Assembly (NCBI GenBank): GCA_963970005.1
Contig: CAXAMN010021585.1
Coordinates: forward strand, 877,066 to 941,065
DNA: 64,000 nucleotides
Direction: 5' to 3'
Source: Durusdinium trenchii
Lineage: Eukaryota > Sar > Dinophyceae > Suessiales > Symbiodiniaceae
The position numbers and the translations under genes were made by a program. How positions within the stretch are numbered: position 1 is the stretch's first letter; the number at the start of each line of letters is the position of its first letter. A model generated the notes under the pieces. It did no database searches. It was not told the DNA's origin and saw only the letters and a list, made by a program, of their open reading frames with translations. Below, one piece after another: positions 36,401 through 45,293 of the stretch.

Positions 36401-36762
36401 AGTAAGAGCACCTGAATCCAGCTCTCCATATTTGCCTCGGTGTTGCCGGAAATCGATGGTTATGTTTGGCGACCTAGTACCGGGGGCCAGACGTTTCCGC
36501 ACTGCATGGGCAAGAGAACGAGACGTTGCACCATTGCAGGCACAAGATAATGAGGAATACGACAGATCGCAAGTTGTTTTGTTTAATTCATGAGTTCTGG
36601 CAAGAAGACCTTGGTGTCGTTCAAAACATATTAAACATTCTGTCAAATGAAGATAAGATCTTCTAAAAAGAAGCAAGGTTCATGCAAAATGAAAAGCTGC
36701 GGGTAGGCACCGTCCTTGTCAAAGACATGAGTTACTCTCGTCTCGGAAGACGTGGGAATCAG
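33463..36762 (-). CDS. Gene 2: multi-exon dinoflagellate-type protein (5' incomplete)
   Basis: Exons in order on the minus strand: about 36680-36762 (LIPTSSETRVTHVF), 36412-~36610 (RKRLAPGTRSPNITIDFRQH), ~36120-36347 (VRMALKLGPGLCLADIAPFK), ~35950-36104 (RTTWDVREALYEDILSSNG), an ambiguous one near 35730-35880, 35580-35686 (DRTVQFLMTYLAQFAVDPP), ~35405-35505, 35161-35363, 35023-35080, 34317-34930, 34072-34218, 33853-34031, ~33660-33780 and 33463-33540 (TAA). Most 3' junctions are phase-consistent, with GT, GC (35160) and GA (34316) donors. The middle has acidic and KPADA-type repeats (EAPKPAETPKPADV). The end MTKEQRKKLTSKGVSIVYFN and EYPKEFGRRI resembles C-termini I know from uncharacterised Symbiodinium proteins. 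Function unknown. The retrotransposon lies immediately upstream. Confidence 0.65.
34032..34071 (-). other. 40-bp intron in gene 2
   Basis: GTGTAGATGG to CTACTTTAG. Both flanking exons are open and the junction is in phase 0. It is one of several introns of 40-49 bp in this window. Confidence 0.6.
35313..35317 (-). other. Frame break in gene 2 at an A5 run
   Basis: Exon 35161-35363 is 203 bp where 204 is needed. Before the run the frame reads AQDWAEQEAKLQ; after it the good frame reads HYETWKNIPNKDLIYFLG. A sixth A would join them. Confidence 0.6.
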
Positions 36763-36785
36763 CTGTATTGCACAATATTGCGTGA

Positions 36786-36790
36786 GGGTC
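36786..36790. repeat. Target-site duplication, left copy
   Basis: GGGTC directly precedes the left LTR and is repeated directly after the right LTR at 42578-42582. Confidence 0.85.
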
Positions 36791-36869
36791 TGCAAAGCGT
36801 GGCGCCCCTTTTCTAAGACCTCAAAAGGGCTGCAAATGTACGTGTACAAACTGTATGTATGTGTCTGCA
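36791..36869 (-). repeat. 3' LTR of copia-type retrotransposon
   Basis: A 79-bp sequence begins TGCAAAGCGTGG and ends GTGTCTGCA. It is identical to 42499-42577. The terminal TG..CA dinucleotides, the adjacent purine tract and the target duplication identify it as an LTR. It is exceptionally short for an autonomous element. Confidence 0.9.
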
Positions 36870-36880
36870 CCCCCCTAAAA
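36870..36880 (-). other. Polypurine tract
   Basis: On the minus strand TTTTAGGGGGG directly precedes the 3' LTR. This is the expected primer for plus-strand DNA synthesis. Confidence 0.8.
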
Positions 36881-36917
36881 GCTATACAGGGAGGGATATG
36901 CTTTTCAGACACTTCCA

Positions 36918-39900
36918 TCATGCGTACCCACCTTGTGGGCAGCTCTTGCAGAGGCGCAAGACCTCAAACTCCCTTGACCTCTGTTGAAGTCGAGGGCACG
37001 TGCAATCGACGTGAAAAACTTCACGGCCTTCAAGCCAGAAGACCTTGCTCCACTTCTGTGCCATCCACTCGACCTGGGTGCCCACATCTTTCGTCTCCGT
37101 GGTCTTCCCAAGCCGGATGCTCAAGCCCCCATTGATCTTGCCGAACAGCCAGAGGAATCCGGCCAGCATGATGGCCTGGATCAGCAGGACCCAGCCGAAG
37201 GCGATGGCCAGATCTGTGAAGATCCACTGGCTCAGGGTGCCATTCTCGGTATTGGGCTCGTCGGCTTCCCTTGCTCCATCGGCCTGCTGCAACATCGTGA
37301 TGAGTGCAGCAATCATCATCTTCTTGCTGAACTGGCCAGCGGCGCTCACCACATTCACGTGGCTCTTCTCCTTCTCACTGACCTCCTCATAGGTACCGAT
37401 CTTCAACATGGTCCTCAACTTGTGGAATCTCTCGATCGTCAGGGCTTTGGTGCCAAAGTCAGCTGTGTTGTCACTGCTCGGCACAGCATGCAGCGTGAAC
37501 AGCTTTCGCTGCAATGCCTCTTGAACCCATAGGCTCTTCACTTCCAAATGGCGGATGCGCCCCACACCTTGCCGTTGGAAGACTCCTCTTGCTGCGCTTG
37601 AGTCCAGGAAGACTTCCATCTTGATGGGATGTCCTGCAAACATGAAGATCTCCTTCAGGAACAATCCCTCGGCACATGCTGCCACTCCTCCATTGAACTC
37701 GGCTTCACCTGAGGACAGGCACAGCATCTGTAGGCTGCGGGCGTAGCTGTAGAGCAAGCAGCCACCAACACTGAACATGGCGCAGGCACATGACTTTCTT
37801 GTCTTCTTGCAATTCGCCCAGTCCGTGTCCGAATGGACAACAAGGGTCTCGATCTCCCCCCTGCGCTCCAGCCAGATGCCATAGTCCTTCGTGCCCTGCA
37901 GGTATCTTGCCAAGCGATGCAGCTTTGCCATGCTTCCATCATTGGGGTCTTTCATGTCCTTCGTGAGCTCGCGGATGGCAAACTGGATGTCAGTCCGGTC
38001 GTAGCTCAAGTAGAGTGCAATGCCAACTCCAGCCCTGAACAACTTCGTGCAGCTTTCGTTCAGCTTCTGACCCTCCTTCACCTCACTGTGAACATAGGGA
38101 GTCGGTGCTGGGTTGCAGTTCTCAAGCTTCAACATCTTCAGCAGGTCGGTGATGTACTTGGACCTTGGGCTGATGAAGATTCCATTGCTATAGATCTCCC
38201 TTGTGCGTTTCAGGTGCGTGAACTTCTCTCCCTCGATCAACGGGTGGATCTGGCTCTTCATGCGAATCCTCTTGTGGAGCTCTTTCTCCAGCTCTTCCAG
38301 GGATCTCTGCGGTCCAGTGGCAAAGAAGTCGTCCATGTGAACTTCCATGAGGATGCCCTTGCTGGAATTGTGGAACAGCCAGGGTGCAGCTGGGTTACGG
38401 CTGAACCCCAAGTCCTTGAGGTGCCCTGCTGCCCATTCGACGAAACATTGTCCAGCAATCCTCCTCCCATACCATTCTTTCTTCAACTTCCAAACCACCT
38501 TCTCAGGCAGGGTCACACCGGCCTCGATCTGCTTCTCGATCCAGTCCTTCGGAGGGAGCATGTATGCATCTTCTTTGATGGGAACCTGCCAGAAAGCATT
38601 CTCGGCGTCTGCGGTCATGAAGGCGTAGCCCATCTTGATGCCAATGACGTCCACCACTCTTGAAGTCGATGTGCTGGAGGCTACAGCAAACACATCAGTC
38701 CTTGGATCACCTCGTTTGAACTCGCGGACACAGTATCGGCATCTCACTGCTCCGTCCGGCTTTCGCACCTCCACCCATGTGGCATCCAGCACCTTCATTC
38801 CAGGTTGGTAGGACACAGGCTCATAGGCGTCGTACTTGTCCATCTTCCCATACTCGACCTCTCGGCCTTGTGCTCGTTCCTCTGCCGTCAAAGGCTTGCT
38901 CTCCTCATCATCGGAGTCCACTGCTGCCATTTCCACATCCTCCTCATAGACGATCACATCCTCGGTCGGCGAGTACAGTGCTCCAACATATACTCCGCCC
39001 ACGCGTGCCCTGTTTTCTGGGTTTTCATCATCTCCACCAGGCCAGGCACGTCTCGCAGAAACCTTGATCTCCATGGGGGACTTGTCGATGACTTGTTCAG
39101 TCTCCATCGCCTCCTGAGAGGGCTCCACATTGGCAGGCTTCTCGCTGATGAGGATGGGTTCGTCATTCCGTCCACTGCCGGACGATGGCCCGCCTTGATT
39201 GAGTGTTGGCTCTGTCGGCTCTTCCTCAAAGGTCTTGATCTTGGCCTTCTTCTCATCAGTCTCAGCTTCCGTTGGAACTGCACTTGGGGTCATCGGCATG
39301 ATTGCCTCGATCTTCCTCTTGGGACGTCCAATGGTGGTTCCTTGGTCCCAAGGTACCCCAATCATGGCCTCCAATAGGTCTCGGTCATGGGTCTTGGCGC
39401 TGTCTGCGAATCTCCTCACAGATCTTGCTGACACGGTGCCATCTGGCGTGCCAAGGAGGTACTCGTTGCTGGTCACACTCCTGCCGAGGTAGATTCCCTT
39501 TGCCCATGCCGTCTCACCTTTGGTGATCACATTTCTCCCATGCGCCCTTCTGGCCTTACTCATGGGGGTCTTGAAGAGGACTGTCTCTGCAAACGGGATG
39601 AGAGGTGACGTGTACTGGCAGTCAAATGCATCCTGGTATGCTGTGCGCTGGTTCGACTTGACTGCATAGCGGCATCTGATGAAAGAGCAGTAGCGCACCA
39701 ACCAGGGCCATAGGTTGTGGGATGTATGCAATGTGATGCCATACTCCGCTTCGACTGCATACCTCAAAGTCAGGACATCTCCACGAAGCAATTTCTGGAA
39801 TGCCCCCATCGTTCCAAGGCTCTGTGAACTATACCTTGGAACCTCCTCGAAGATGATCTTCAATCCAGCAGCTCCGGGTGCTTCACCCTTCCTCAAGGCC

Positions 39901-42341
39901 TCAGCGATCTGCCCCTTCACTTTCTTGATCGCTGGTTCGTTGTCTGATCTCAGCTTCACTGTGTCATACCCCAGCTGGGCGATGAAGGATGTGATGACCT
40001 TCACCACGTAGGGGATGCCCAAGTTCTTGGCTGGGATGCTGAAGGCCAGTCCCATGCCAGTGCCAGTGTCGACCACTGACAGCACTGTGTCACTGCACTC
40101 CTCGAACTTGTCGGCCAGGCTGGTGTCGGTCTTCAAGAAGCTGTAGTCAAGCTCGAAGTGGTTGTCAGACAGCTTCTGCTCCAAGGTCCTTCGCTTGTGA
40201 GCAATCTCCACGCCATGGCCTCGGGTGCAGAATTCACACCAGGGTTGTGGTGGCAGATGTGTCAAAGCATGCTGCCTCATCTCCTCATCACTGGGGATCA
40301 CCGGCTTTGGAAGCTCTTGAACTTCAGCTCCACGCCCTTCTCGCAAGGCTTGCTGCCTCTCGCTATGCTTCTCCACATAGTCTCTTGCTGAGGCTCTCCG
40401 TGCATTCAATGCAGCTTCTGCTTTCTTCAGCCTTGTCCACAGGGTGTGCTTGTCGCCATAGATAGGCTCATCCAGCTCTTTGAGTCGGGCTCGAAGATCT
40501 GCCACCTTGCTCCACCCATGCAGCTTCTGTCGGTCTGCACGAGCATGGGCTTCATCACAAGCAAATTCCTCAGGCAGTGGGATCATCTCAATCCCTTCTT
40601 CATCTTCGTCCACACCGGCGAACTCCCAGTCATACTGGTCACCTTGACTCACCACCGGTGCCACAGTGGCATCAACCTTCATGTCATACGGCACGGCCTC
40701 ATCATCCACAATCTTGATGTAGTAGGAGTTCCTGTGGATGTAGAGAGGAATCCTGAATGAGATGTCAGGATGGCTGAGGTATGGCTTGAACTTGTTCCTC
40801 ATGTCAGCCACAAATCCATTCTTGCTCATCTTGCCAGCTGAGAGCACGTCCTTGCTGGCTTGCTGACTCACCTTGAACTCCGTGATGGCATTCAGGAAGT
40901 TGCCATTCTCGCCCACAATCTTGTAGCTCACTCGCTTCTTTCCGAGTTTTCCCAAGCTCTTCCCAGAAATCCCTAGCAGCTCAGCTCGGCACTCTTCGGT
41001 GTGCTGGTCGCCTCCGAACACAGGTTGGCAGAGGTGTTCATCACTGCCAGAGTCCCAAAGAAGGTACTTCACGGAGGTGCCGCTAGGCTGGGAGATGTTC
41101 ATGTGGTGCCATTCGCTCACCTGCTTGTTGGCCTTGTGGATCATCATCACCCACATCTCATCACTGTACTCGTCCTCGATGTCATAGGTGTCGGCCCATG
41201 CCTTCCTCTCGTCATTGTCGGGGTCAATCCAGTAGTAGACAGCATTGGTGCTGCTGCCTGGAGCTCCCTGAGGTGACGGTGGTGCAGCTGTACCACTCGG
41301 TGCTGCCTGCACTGCATTCGTGCTGTTCTTGCCTTTGCCCTTGTCGCCGTCACGTCGGGCTCGATCTCGGACCAAAGTGCGACAGTCTGCCTTCTTGTGG
41401 CCCCACTTGCCACAATAAGAGCACTCGCCATTGAACTTCTTCGTGATGGGTGCTTTGCCCTTTCCCTGCTTGTCGTATTTTCCACCTTTGTTGACTCCTT
41501 TGTCCCCTTTGCTTGACTTGCCCTTCTTGCCCTTGTCTCCATGGGACACTGCTCCCACATCCATAGGTGCCAAGCCACCATCATCCTTGGCCAGTGCGCC
41601 ACCAGACTTGTAGATGTTGCCAGTCTGCAGGTAGTCCCGGATGAACTTCTTTGCTCTCTCATAGTTAGTGCCGATTTGCGTTCCAGCAGCTCTCATGGCA
41701 TCTTTCACCGGGCTCGGAACATGCTTCATCAACACGGCAACCCGCATGGACTCAGAGACCGTCTCCTTGGACTGCATCTCATAGCGCCTCACCAGCACTT
41801 CCCATGACTCAATCGTCTCAAGGATCTCGGACTCCTTGATGTTCTTCCAGTCGGGCGCAATGATGGCCGTGAGCATCGCCATGTGGCGTCCACCCACTGG
41901 TGGTTCATAGGCATCACACAATGCCTTCCAGGCTTGGAACCCATTCTGGCCCTCCACGTTCATCAGGATCTGGAGAGCTCTGCCGTCGACGCTCTGGGTG
42001 AGCAGGTTGAAGAGCACAGTCGACAATTCCTGAGCTGTGTCACTCATATCGATCATGGACAGCTCGTTCTGCGAGGCGGCATTCTCAGCAGCTTCCAGCA
42101 TGCCTCGGTAAGCACGGTCGAGCAGGTGCACGTAGCCCCGTGCAACAAACACCCAAGCCGGCCAATCTTCATCCTTTCCACTGAATGCTCGAAGCTTCCC
42201 GATGGCTTTCGTGTCGATGAGCCGCGGACCAGGAACTGGCTGAGGTAGTAGCGGATGTGGTTGGGATGTAGGCGACTCAAAGCCATCAGCCGCAGCAGCC
42301 GCCATGTCGAAGGCAAGGGGAGGCGTCACAGGCGCTGCCAT
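36918..42341 (-). CDS. Gag-pol polyprotein, Ty1/copia type, 1807 aa
   Basis: ATG at 42341, single frame. In order: Gag; a CCHC zinc knuckle near residues 304-318 (CSYCGKWGHKKADC); aspartic protease WDSGSDEHL near 429; a SAP-like helix pair near 608-645 (VADLRARLKEL, YGDKHTLWTRL); a compact HHCC site near 691-705; integrase core with Asp near 729 and Asp 800 (RSDNEPAI), but Gly 846 where the third acidic residue is expected. Then RT with TADAENAFW near 1240 and HMDDFFATG near 1333, RNase H with SDTDWANC near 1505, SSGEAEF, LDSSAARG and DNTADFGTKAL. After the usual copia end there is a C-terminal extension with a predicted membrane helix near 1706-1733 and a Cys/His cluster (VDCTCPRL and LRLCKSC). 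The frame is intact, but the integrase change would probably disable integration. Confidence 0.93.
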   Translation of the reverse strand: MAAPVTPPLAFDMAAAAADGFESPTSQPHPLLPQPVPGPRLIDTKAIGKLRAFSGKDEDWPAWVFVARGYVHLLDRAYRGMLEAAENAASQNELSMIDMSDTAQELSTVLFNLLTQSVDGRALQILMNVEGQNGFQAWKALCDAYEPPVGGRHMAMLTAIIAPDWKNIKESEILETIESWEVLVRRYEMQSKETVSESMRVAVLMKHVPSPVKDAMRAAGTQIGTNYERAKKFIRDYLQTGNIYKSGGALAKDDGGLAPMDVGAVSHGDKGKKGKSSKGDKGVNKGGKYDKQGKGKAPITKKFNGECSYCGKWGHKKADCRTLVRDRARRDGDKGKGKNSTNAVQAAPSGTAAPPSPQGAPGSSTNAVYYWIDPDNDERKAWADTYDIEDEYSDEMWVMMIHKANKQVSEWHHMNISQPSGTSVKYLLWDSGSDEHLCQPVFGGDQHTEECRAELLGISGKSLGKLGKKRVSYKIVGENGNFLNAITEFKVSQQASKDVLSAGKMSKNGFVADMRNKFKPYLSHPDISFRIPLYIHRNSYYIKIVDDEAVPYDMKVDATVAPVVSQGDQYDWEFAGVDEDEEGIEMIPLPEEFACDEAHARADRQKLHGWSKVADLRARLKELDEPIYGDKHTLWTRLKKAEAALNARRASARDYVEKHSERQQALREGRGAEVQELPKPVIPSDEEMRQHALTHLPPQPWCEFCTRGHGVEIAHKRRTLEQKLSDNHFELDYSFLKTDTSLADKFEECSDTVLSVVDTGTGMGLAFSIPAKNLGIPYVVKVITSFIAQLGYDTVKLRSDNEPAIKKVKGQIAEALRKGEAPGAAGLKIIFEEVPRYSSQSLGTMGAFQKLLRGDVLTLRYAVEAEYGITLHTSHNLWPWLVRYCSFIRCRYAVKSNQRTAYQDAFDCQYTSPLIPFAETVLFKTPMSKARRAHGRNVITKGETAWAKGIYLGRSVTSNEYLLGTPDGTVSARSVRRFADSAKTHDRDLLEAMIGVPWDQGTTIGRPKRKIEAIMPMTPSAVPTEAETDEKKAKIKTFEEEPTEPTLNQGGPSSGSGRNDEPILISEKPANVEPSQEAMETEQVIDKSPMEIKVSARRAWPGGDDENPENRARVGGVYVGALYSPTEDVIVYEEDVEMAAVDSDDEESKPLTAEERAQGREVEYGKMDKYDAYEPVSYQPGMKVLDATWVEVRKPDGAVRCRYCVREFKRGDPRTDVFAVASSTSTSRVVDVIGIKMGYAFMTADAENAFWQVPIKEDAYMLPPKDWIEKQIEAGVTLPEKVVWKLKKEWYGRRIAGQCFVEWAAGHLKDLGFSRNPAAPWLFHNSSKGILMEVHMDDFFATGPQRSLEELEKELHKRIRMKSQIHPLIEGEKFTHLKRTREIYSNGIFISPRSKYITDLLKMLKLENCNPAPTPYVHSEVKEGQKLNESCTKLFRAGVGIALYLSYDRTDIQFAIRELTKDMKDPNDGSMAKLHRLARYLQGTKDYGIWLERRGEIETLVVHSDTDWANCKKTRKSCACAMFSVGGCLLYSYARSLQMLCLSSGEAEFNGGVAACAEGLFLKEIFMFAGHPIKMEVFLDSSAARGVFQRQGVGRIRHLEVKSLWVQEALQRKLFTLHAVPSSDNTADFGTKALTIERFHKLRTMLKIGTYEEVSEKEKSHVNVVSAAGQFSKKMMIAALITMLQQADGAREADEPNTENGTLSQWIFTDLAIAFGWVLLIQAIMLAGFLWLFGKINGGLSIRLGKTTETKDVGTQVEWMAQKWSKVFWLEGREVFHVDCTCPRLQQRSREFEVLRLCKSCPQGGYA

Positions 42342-42484
42342 GTGCGCTGCTTGCCACCCGGCACAGGGATTTACGCCGTGCCCACACCACGAGATTTCAC
42401 GTGGATTTACAGGGTGCCCACCTCACCGCCGCCACGAGGGCCTTACGCCGGTTTTACAGGGGGTCAGGAGCGGGAGCCCAACCA

Positions 42485-42498
42485 GGGCTCCGCTACCA
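42485..42498 (-). other. Primer binding site, probably initiator-Met tRNA
   Basis: Directly inside the 5' LTR the minus strand reads TGGTAGCGGAGCCC. TGGTAGCxGAG is the complement of the CCA-bearing 3' end of eukaryotic initiator tRNA-Met, the usual copia primer. One base differs from the animal form; the dinoflagellate tRNA would decide. Confidence 0.7.
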
Positions 42499-42577
42499 TG
42501 CAAAGCGTGGCGCCCCTTTTCTAAGACCTCAAAAGGGCTGCAAATGTACGTGTACAAACTGTATGTATGTGTCTGCA
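42499..42577 (-). repeat. 5' LTR of copia-type retrotransposon
   Basis: Identical to 36791-36869 over all 79 bp. In such a short LTR the promoter, start site and polyadenylation signal must be highly compressed or partly outside; none is recognisable by eye. Confidence 0.9.
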
Positions 42578-42582
42578 GGGTC
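42578..42582. repeat. Target-site duplication, right copy
   Basis: GGGTC, matching 36786-36790. Confidence 0.85.
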
Positions 42583-42589
42583 CCTTTTT

Positions 42590-42665
42590 TAGGATTATGA
42601 TGATGGTAAGTAAGGTCCTTTCTGAAAGATAGTGATACTTTTTGCACCAACTGTTATTGGTAAAT
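42590..42665. repeat. Diverged family 1 MITE remnant
   Basis: GATGATGGTAAGTAAGG, TTTCTGAAAGATAGTGATA and ACTGTTATTGGTAAATG follow the same order as in 50437-50606 with many changes. The left end was either lost or separated by the retrotransposon. Confidence 0.4.
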
Positions 42666-42964
42666 GAGCTACACCCTAAGTCCCTAAGTCTAGTAGTCTA
42701 CAAATCAACCCTTCTATAGTACCTTCGACCTCAAACGGTGGGACATGACCCCAGTCAAAACACATCAAAAAACAGGTCGTATATATATATATATACACAT
42801 GTATAATCATGTATATATTATAGATGTGTATACTGTAGTGTATGCTGTATTCTCCCTTTTGACGGGCAGCCTGGACGCTTCTTCGTTTGTACCTGGGAAA
42901 GCGGGGACATGGCCCTACTTCAACAACCTGCTATATACTCATACGACGAAGGTCGACTCCAGGT

Positions 42965-43080
42965 CTCCGTTGGTCGCATCGGTGGCGTCTCCATCGGTGT
43001 CGACATCCCTCGTCGTTTTGTCCTGGAGACCAGTCGGCTGGCATCTGCCAGCAACTGTTGCTCCCGGTCATCTAAGGTGC
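42965..43080 (-). CDS. Unassigned exon-like block
   Basis: The minus-strand frame DDREQQLLADASRLVS after CACCTTAG|AT is charged and protein-like, but the plus strand also has an open frame (SVGRIGGVSIGVDIPRRF). The strand is not certain and the function is unknown. Confidence 0.3.
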
Positions 43081-43649
43081 CTCAAATGCTTCGCCACGCG
43101 GGGGCTTTTCGGCGGTGACATCCGTTCTTGGAGAGGAGGGATGAGGGGTGAGGAGTTACACACGGTGGGGGAGAATGCAAACACATAAACGTGTACATGA
43201 GAAGAATATGACCTGTAGTGTCAGTGTTGTATATATAGTGTACATAGAATTGGTACATGTTTCATCATGTTTCAATGTACCGGGACCAAGATGCCTTAGC
43301 AACTGTAATGCCTTGGTCCCGTCATTATTCATGCATGTCCGAATACCACATGTCTCCACGGTATAAAGTACACTTCTCAAAAGTGTGAACTTGATTGAAT
43401 TTGCATGTGACCCAAATAAAGCTCAAAAACTTCAGAATCCAAGTGTCAAGCATCAAGCCCGAGCAAACCCATTATATATAATAATATATAAGTCCATAAT
43501 TAGGAACCACAGTTCCAAGCAGTGCCAGGTGATGTGGGTACCTGGGCTCCTTTTGGAAGTCAAAGATCTCACATGAAAGAACCTTTATGTTGATCTAAAT
43601 GTCGCAGTCCCTTCCAGTCCCAGTCCCCCTTCACCACGAGCGTCGGAAG

Positions 43650-43740
43650 AGAAACACACGCTTCACCAAGGTCAACTTCTCCTCCAGCGCACCCGCCTCG
43701 CCGGGCAGCATCGCCTCAGCCGAGCGGTTTTTCTTGCCAG
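43650..43740. CDS. GC3-rich exon-like block, strand ambiguous
   Basis: On plus: FTKVNFSSSAPASPGSIAS with nearly every third base G or C. On minus: AEAMLPGEAGALEEKLTLVK, equally plausible. Composition says coding, but I cannot choose the strand. Confidence 0.35.
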
Positions 43741-44999
43741 TGGTCCAGGTGGATGTTGTGGTTCGAGAAAAGAAGATAAGAAAAGGCGTCTATAGTTGTG
43801 TTTCATTGCCGACTTGAAGGCAAATAGTGTAGGGAAACACCTGAATCATTATGTCTGATCCATCTGACTCTTCTGAGGAATCTTTGCGGTGGCGCTTGCG
43901 GTTGTATCTGTGGCAGTGGAGATGGAGGTGGTGGAATTGGTTGCCAGCTTCTGGATCGATCTTCATGCCCTTCCTGTGTGGGACCTTGTGCTTGTTCGTC
44001 AACCAAACAAGTAACAAGGCACGCAAGTGTCACTGACACCGACACCAAGCCGCCAAAATCACCCGTGGCTAGACTCGACCCAATACAATCACCATCAATC
44101 ACCCGCCACACATCTACAGGTATAGCAAACATATGCAAACATGATACACGTGGGGCTACCAAAAAGGTCCTGAGAGTCGTCATCCGCTTGAACTTAAACA
44201 TGCTTAAACCATCTTAAACCATTCGTGCCACGTACCATGCTTTTCACAGGTAGACTTGATGGTACCTGCTTCCTGAAAATAAAGGAAAGAGTCTAAAACA
44301 TGTCTAGTCTGCACAACTCGCACTTCTGCCATGCTACTCTCGGACGTGTCGGACGTGATCCTCCCAAGATCCTCTGTCCAGTATGTACCACGAGTCACAT
44401 CGTTCAGCAGCACAGCAATTGTGACAGTGTTTGAGGAAGAGCCCAAGGCAAAGCCGCTGTTGCTCGATGGGAGAGGCTCAATCTCGGTTGGCGACTGGGC
44501 CGACGAGACACGAGACACGACATGTGACAGACGAGACACGACACTGAAGAGTGTCTGGCGTGTGGACATGTGGAAAATATGGCCAAAAATCACCCAAGTT
44601 CAATCAGATCTTCGTTGCTTGAAAGAAAGATTGAAGCTCATTGGAAATCAGATCTTCCTTGCTTGAAAAACGGGCCTCAACTCGTCAGAACTCATTTGGA
44701 GCTCTCCATCTCTCTCATTTGAGCCCACCCACAAGGCGCACGTCCCTATTCGTGGACCCGAATCGATGGTGACCTTTTGGCCGTCCAGCCCATGGTTGGT
44801 GCTGTGCGTTTGGGAAGCAAGATGACGTTGGTGAATGACGTGAATTTGATGTTTTTGGACCACATGATTAGCAAGGAAAGGATACACATCATGTGGATTA
44901 TATGGTGCATGGCTGGTGTTGAGGCAAAACAATCGATCCACATACCACCACATACCATTCCTGATAAGGAGCCTCTCAAGACTAAGCATACTTGCAAAC

Positions 45000-45293
45000 A
45001 GCCTTGTCATTCACAACAGGACAGGACCCCTTAGAACTGACCTTGGGAAGATAGAAACGAACCAAAGCTTGACATTGGTGAATGCAGCAATACCGGTTCC
45101 CACCCCCATCCGACCAGTACTGTGCTCCGGGGTCTCCACCAGCCGTTCGCTTCCCATCAGCGCTTCCTTCCACCGAAGCGGCCGCAAGCACGCCGGGGCT
45201 CCAGATCTCGGCGTCGGTGTGGAGGACCTGGTCGCCCACCTCGTAGCGCGTGGGACACCACAGGTCCTTGCTCCTAGTAGCGATGGCCTCCAC
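45000..45293 (-). CDS. Unassigned exon-like block, VGD..W.PG motif
   Basis: The minus frame reads RYEVGDQVLHTDAEIWSPGV with high GC3. 'VGD.V......W.pG.V' resembles the small beta-barrel (Tudor-like) segments seen in some dinoflagellate proteins; this is a weak inference. A plus-strand frame (LGVGVEDLVAHLVARGTPQV) overlaps. Confidence 0.35.

Larger units (their letters stand above)
36791..42577 (-). mobile_element. Complete Ty1/copia-type LTR retrotransposon, 5.8 kb
   Basis: Identical 79-bp LTRs with TG..CA ends bound the element, and a 5-bp GGGTC target duplication flanks it. The primer binding site abuts the 5' LTR, a polypurine tract abuts the 3' LTR, and one gag-pol frame fills the interior. 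The integrase-before-RT order makes it Ty1/copia-like. LTR identity over such a short length only weakly indicates a recent insertion, but the intact long frame supports it. It lies just 5' of the first recognised exon of gene 2, probably in an intron or upstream region. The DNA right of it (42590-42660) resembles a diverged family 1 MITE. Confidence 0.92.
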
